A DNA stretch of 64,000 nt from contig OY282381.1 of NCBI GenBank assembly GCA_958295915.1, positions 3,370,722 through 3,434,721 on the forward strand, given 5' to 3'. The stretch comes from an uncultured Caldilineaceae bacterium (lineage in GTDB: Bacteria > Chloroflexota > Anaerolineae > Caldilineales > Caldilineaceae). The notes under the pieces are model-generated. The model searched no databases, was not told where the DNA came from, and saw only the letters and a list, made by a program, of their open reading frames with translations. The position numbers and the translations under genes are program-made. Positions 62,275-64,000 of the stretch are shown here, one piece after another; position 1 is the first letter of the stretch, and every line of letters starts with the position of its first letter.

Positions 62275-62997
62275 ATGGCTGTTCATCTGCAGTGGATTGG
62301 CTTGGCGTGTTTTCATCTGAGGCAAGACGAGGGGCCCACGATCGCTATGGACCCCTACGATCCGGCCGTGGTTGCCGCAGCCTGCGGGATAGCCGACCCC
62401 GCCGTATTGGACTTTCGGCTTCAAGCGGATACGGTCATCGTCAGTTCGCTGACAGATGAAGCGCATGCCTACTACCAGGCTGTTGAGGGCGAGCCTCGGC
62501 TGATCAATGCCCTGGACATCGCGCGGGGCCAGCGTGAGGCGCGCATCAATGGGGAGCCAGTCTTTGCCGTGCAGGCGGCCGAGGCCCCGCACCACCCTGA
62601 GGGACCCGATGACAACGCGCTGTACGCCTTCAAAGCCGGCGGTCTGTGGTTCCTGCACATGGGCGACCTGGGGTACGGCATCGGCGCAGATGAGCTTGCG
62701 CCCTTCGCCGGTCGCTGTGATGTGCTGCTGACCCTCGTAGGTGAGAATCTGACCCTGCGGCTGGACGAACTGGACCCAATGATCGACTTCCTGAACCCGA
62801 CATGGATTGTGCCGATGCACTATAATTTGCCGCCGATCACAGCAGGGATGACCACGATCGACGTATTTCTCAAGCGCCGGCCCCGTGACCCTGTCATCTA
62901 TGCCCGTCACCACACAGTGACGTTTCCGCTGCACTCGGCAGGGCTAGGTCGCCCGTCCATCGTTGTGCTCGAGCCGTCCGCCTATCAGCCTATTTGA
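62275..62997 (+). CDS. MBL-fold (UlaG-like) protein lacking the usual HxHxDH motif
   Basis: Metallo-beta-lactamase-fold protein, 240 residues, related in layout to UlaG-type hydrolases (start HLQWIGLACFHLRQ, AMDPYDPAV, WFLHMGDLGYG, WIVPMHYNLPPI). Where UlaG relatives have HxHxDH, this protein has VSSLTDEAHAY. That departs from the motif, so metal binding may be changed or lost. It has GAGGAGG ahead of the ATG. The gene lies 16 bp after the isomerase gene, same strand. A broken copy of its last part is at 58960. Confidence 0.72.
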   Translation: MAVHLQWIGLACFHLRQDEGPTIAMDPYDPAVVAAACGIADPAVLDFRLQADTVIVSSLTDEAHAYYQAVEGEPRLINALDIARGQREARINGEPVFAVQAAEAPHHPEGPDDNALYAFKAGGLWFLHMGDLGYGIGADELAPFAGRCDVLLTLVGENLTLRLDELDPMIDFLNPTWIVPMHYNLPPITAGMTTIDVFLKRRPRDPVIYARHHTVTFPLHSAGLGRPSIVVLEPSAYQPI

Positions 62998-63005
62998 ATG
63001 CATCC

Positions 63006-63028
63006 GCGCCTCGGCTCGAAAGAGGCGC
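63006..63028. repeat. Repeat family D hairpin between MBL-like and aldolase genes
   Basis: GCGCCTC-N9-GAGGCGC followed by ATTCAACC. Non-coding copy. Confidence 0.65.
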
Positions 63029-63144
63029 ATTCAACCTCTTGTTTGGCCGGCTGGCGCCATATCTGGAATTCTCGGGCCCCAATGCGAAAGCAGGACAATC
63101 CTATGCCGGCGCCTATTGGCCGCCAAAGGAGTTGAAATATACCT

Positions 63145-63933
63145 ATGACAGACGATAGCCAATCAACACCCATCGCCTCTTTTCGCGCCCGCATGGCTGC
63201 GGGCCAAATCTGCATTGGCGCATCGATTACCTTTACTGACCCACATGTCACCGACGCACTCGGCGACTCGGTCGATTTTTTCTGGATCGATTTGGAACAC
63301 AGCTTGATGAATCCCGAGGCGCTGGGGGGACATCTGCTGGCGGCGAAAGCAAGAAATGTGCCGGCGCTTGTACGCGTCACGGGTAGCGGCACGCCCTTTA
63401 TTAAACCCGTATTGGATGCAGGCGCGGATGGTATTATCGTACCCCAGGTGCGTTCCGCCGCTGAAGTGCAGCAGGTGGTCAATGATTGCCGCTACCCACC
63501 CCTGGGTCAGCGCGGGTATGGCCCCAGAATACCCACCAACTATGGACGCGAAGGGGGCAGAGCCTATGTTGAGCGGGCCAATCAAGACATCTTTGTGAGC
63601 GTACAAATTGAGAACGTCGAAGCCTTGGAAGCCCTCGATGATATGCTGGCCATTCCTGAATTAGACTCCATTGTGCTCGGCCCGTGGGATCTCTCGGCGT
63701 CATTGGGCGTACTGGGTGATGTGGAACATCCAACCGTCGCAGACGCCCTTGACACCATAATCGCCAAGACGCGATCAGCCGGTCTGTTCGTGGGGGCCGG
63801 CATGGGGCCAGATGCTCACTTTGCCGCCAAGATGGCCAAACGCGGTGTTCAATGGCTGCAAGTGGGTGATGATTGTGGCTATATGATTCTGGCAATGGAC
63901 CAGATAACCAAAACAGTCCACTTACAGATTTAG
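63145..63933 (+). CDS. HpcH/HpaI-family aldolase
   Basis: Second class II aldolase, 262 residues: FWIDLEHSLMN (His), ALVRVTGSG (Arg), RYPPLGQRGYGPR, VSVQIENVEA (metal Glu), IVLGPWDLSASLG (metal Asp). Clearly different from the 60337 copy, so it is not a recent duplicate. An AAAGGAG ribosome site lies about 13 bases upstream, rather far. It is the last complete gene; 67 bases of non-coding DNA follow to the window end. Confidence 0.86.
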   Translation: MTDDSQSTPIASFRARMAAGQICIGASITFTDPHVTDALGDSVDFFWIDLEHSLMNPEALGGHLLAAKARNVPALVRVTGSGTPFIKPVLDAGADGIIVPQVRSAAEVQQVVNDCRYPPLGQRGYGPRIPTNYGREGGRAYVERANQDIFVSVQIENVEALEALDDMLAIPELDSIVLGPWDLSASLGVLGDVEHPTVADALDTIIAKTRSAGLFVGAGMGPDAHFAAKMAKRGVQWLQVGDDCGYMILAMDQITKTVHLQI

Positions 63934-64000
63934 AATTATCCGATTCGTAACGTATGTCTAGGTGAACAGGGCCCGAAAACGCGCCATAGCCTGATGGTCG
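63934..64000. other. Right edge, no gene seen
   Basis: No start codon with a ribosome site or conserved frame is visible in these 67 bases. Confidence 0.5.

Overview
The window looks like chromosomal DNA of a GC-rich environmental bacterium, most likely a Chloroflexota member of the Caldilineaceae/Anaerolineae type. That placement is inferred from gene content: a CdaA-YbbR-Der operon with a Pro/Thr-rich YbbR tail, DUF503, a LipM-like octanoyltransferase, many LLM-flavin, PhyH and TIM-barrel genes, and abundant short intergenic repeats. No rRNA, tRNA, phage or transposase gene is visible. No CRISPR array was seen.

About 0.6-30 kb is mixed core and general metabolism. It holds an LLM flavin oxidoreductase, a lipoprotein esterase, a YgfZ/GcvT-like protein, a LipM-like lipoyl enzyme, DUF503, Lgt, an M28 peptidase, Der, YbbR, the cyclic-di-AMP synthase CdaA, ArgF, a lipid kinase, a GH13 amylase, an enolase-superfamily enzyme, a DUF1907 protein, an ADP-ribosylglycohydrolase, a GT-C glycosyltransferase, a GlpC-like Fe-S protein, a PanE-like reductase, a CHAT protease-like protein, and a large glycosidase/O-antigen-ligase fusion. 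The gaps carry several families of short repeats.

About 30.6-64 kb is an accessory catabolic island. It has four PhyH dioxygenases, an LLM oxidoreductase, four beta-propeller glycosidase-like proteins, a complete peptide/oligosaccharide ABC transporter (solute-binding protein plus B, C, D and F subunits), IolE-like and other xylose-isomerase-like TIM barrels, an amidohydrolase, an SMP-30 lactonase, an MBL-fold protein and two HpcH/HpaI aldolases. Together they read as uptake, oxidation, lactone opening, isomerisation and retro-aldol cleavage of an unidentified, perhaps modified, sugar or inositol-like compound. The glycosidase-like cluster is interrupted by an McrBC restriction locus that carries a mosaic tandem duplication: two McrB genes, one intact McrC, and one McrC stump fused to a copied glycosidase tail. 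Broken genes (nucleotidyltransferase, sugar permease, isomerase, MBL protein) are scattered through this half.

The most striking feature is a set of short palindromic or repeat-derived segments that lie inside protein-coding genes and keep the frame open, adding about 11-50 residues. They occur in the Gfo/Idh, GH13, DUF1907, GlpC, PanE, CHAT and fusion genes and in two of the propeller paralogues. They resemble in behaviour the Rickettsia palindromic elements, but several unrelated families are involved here.
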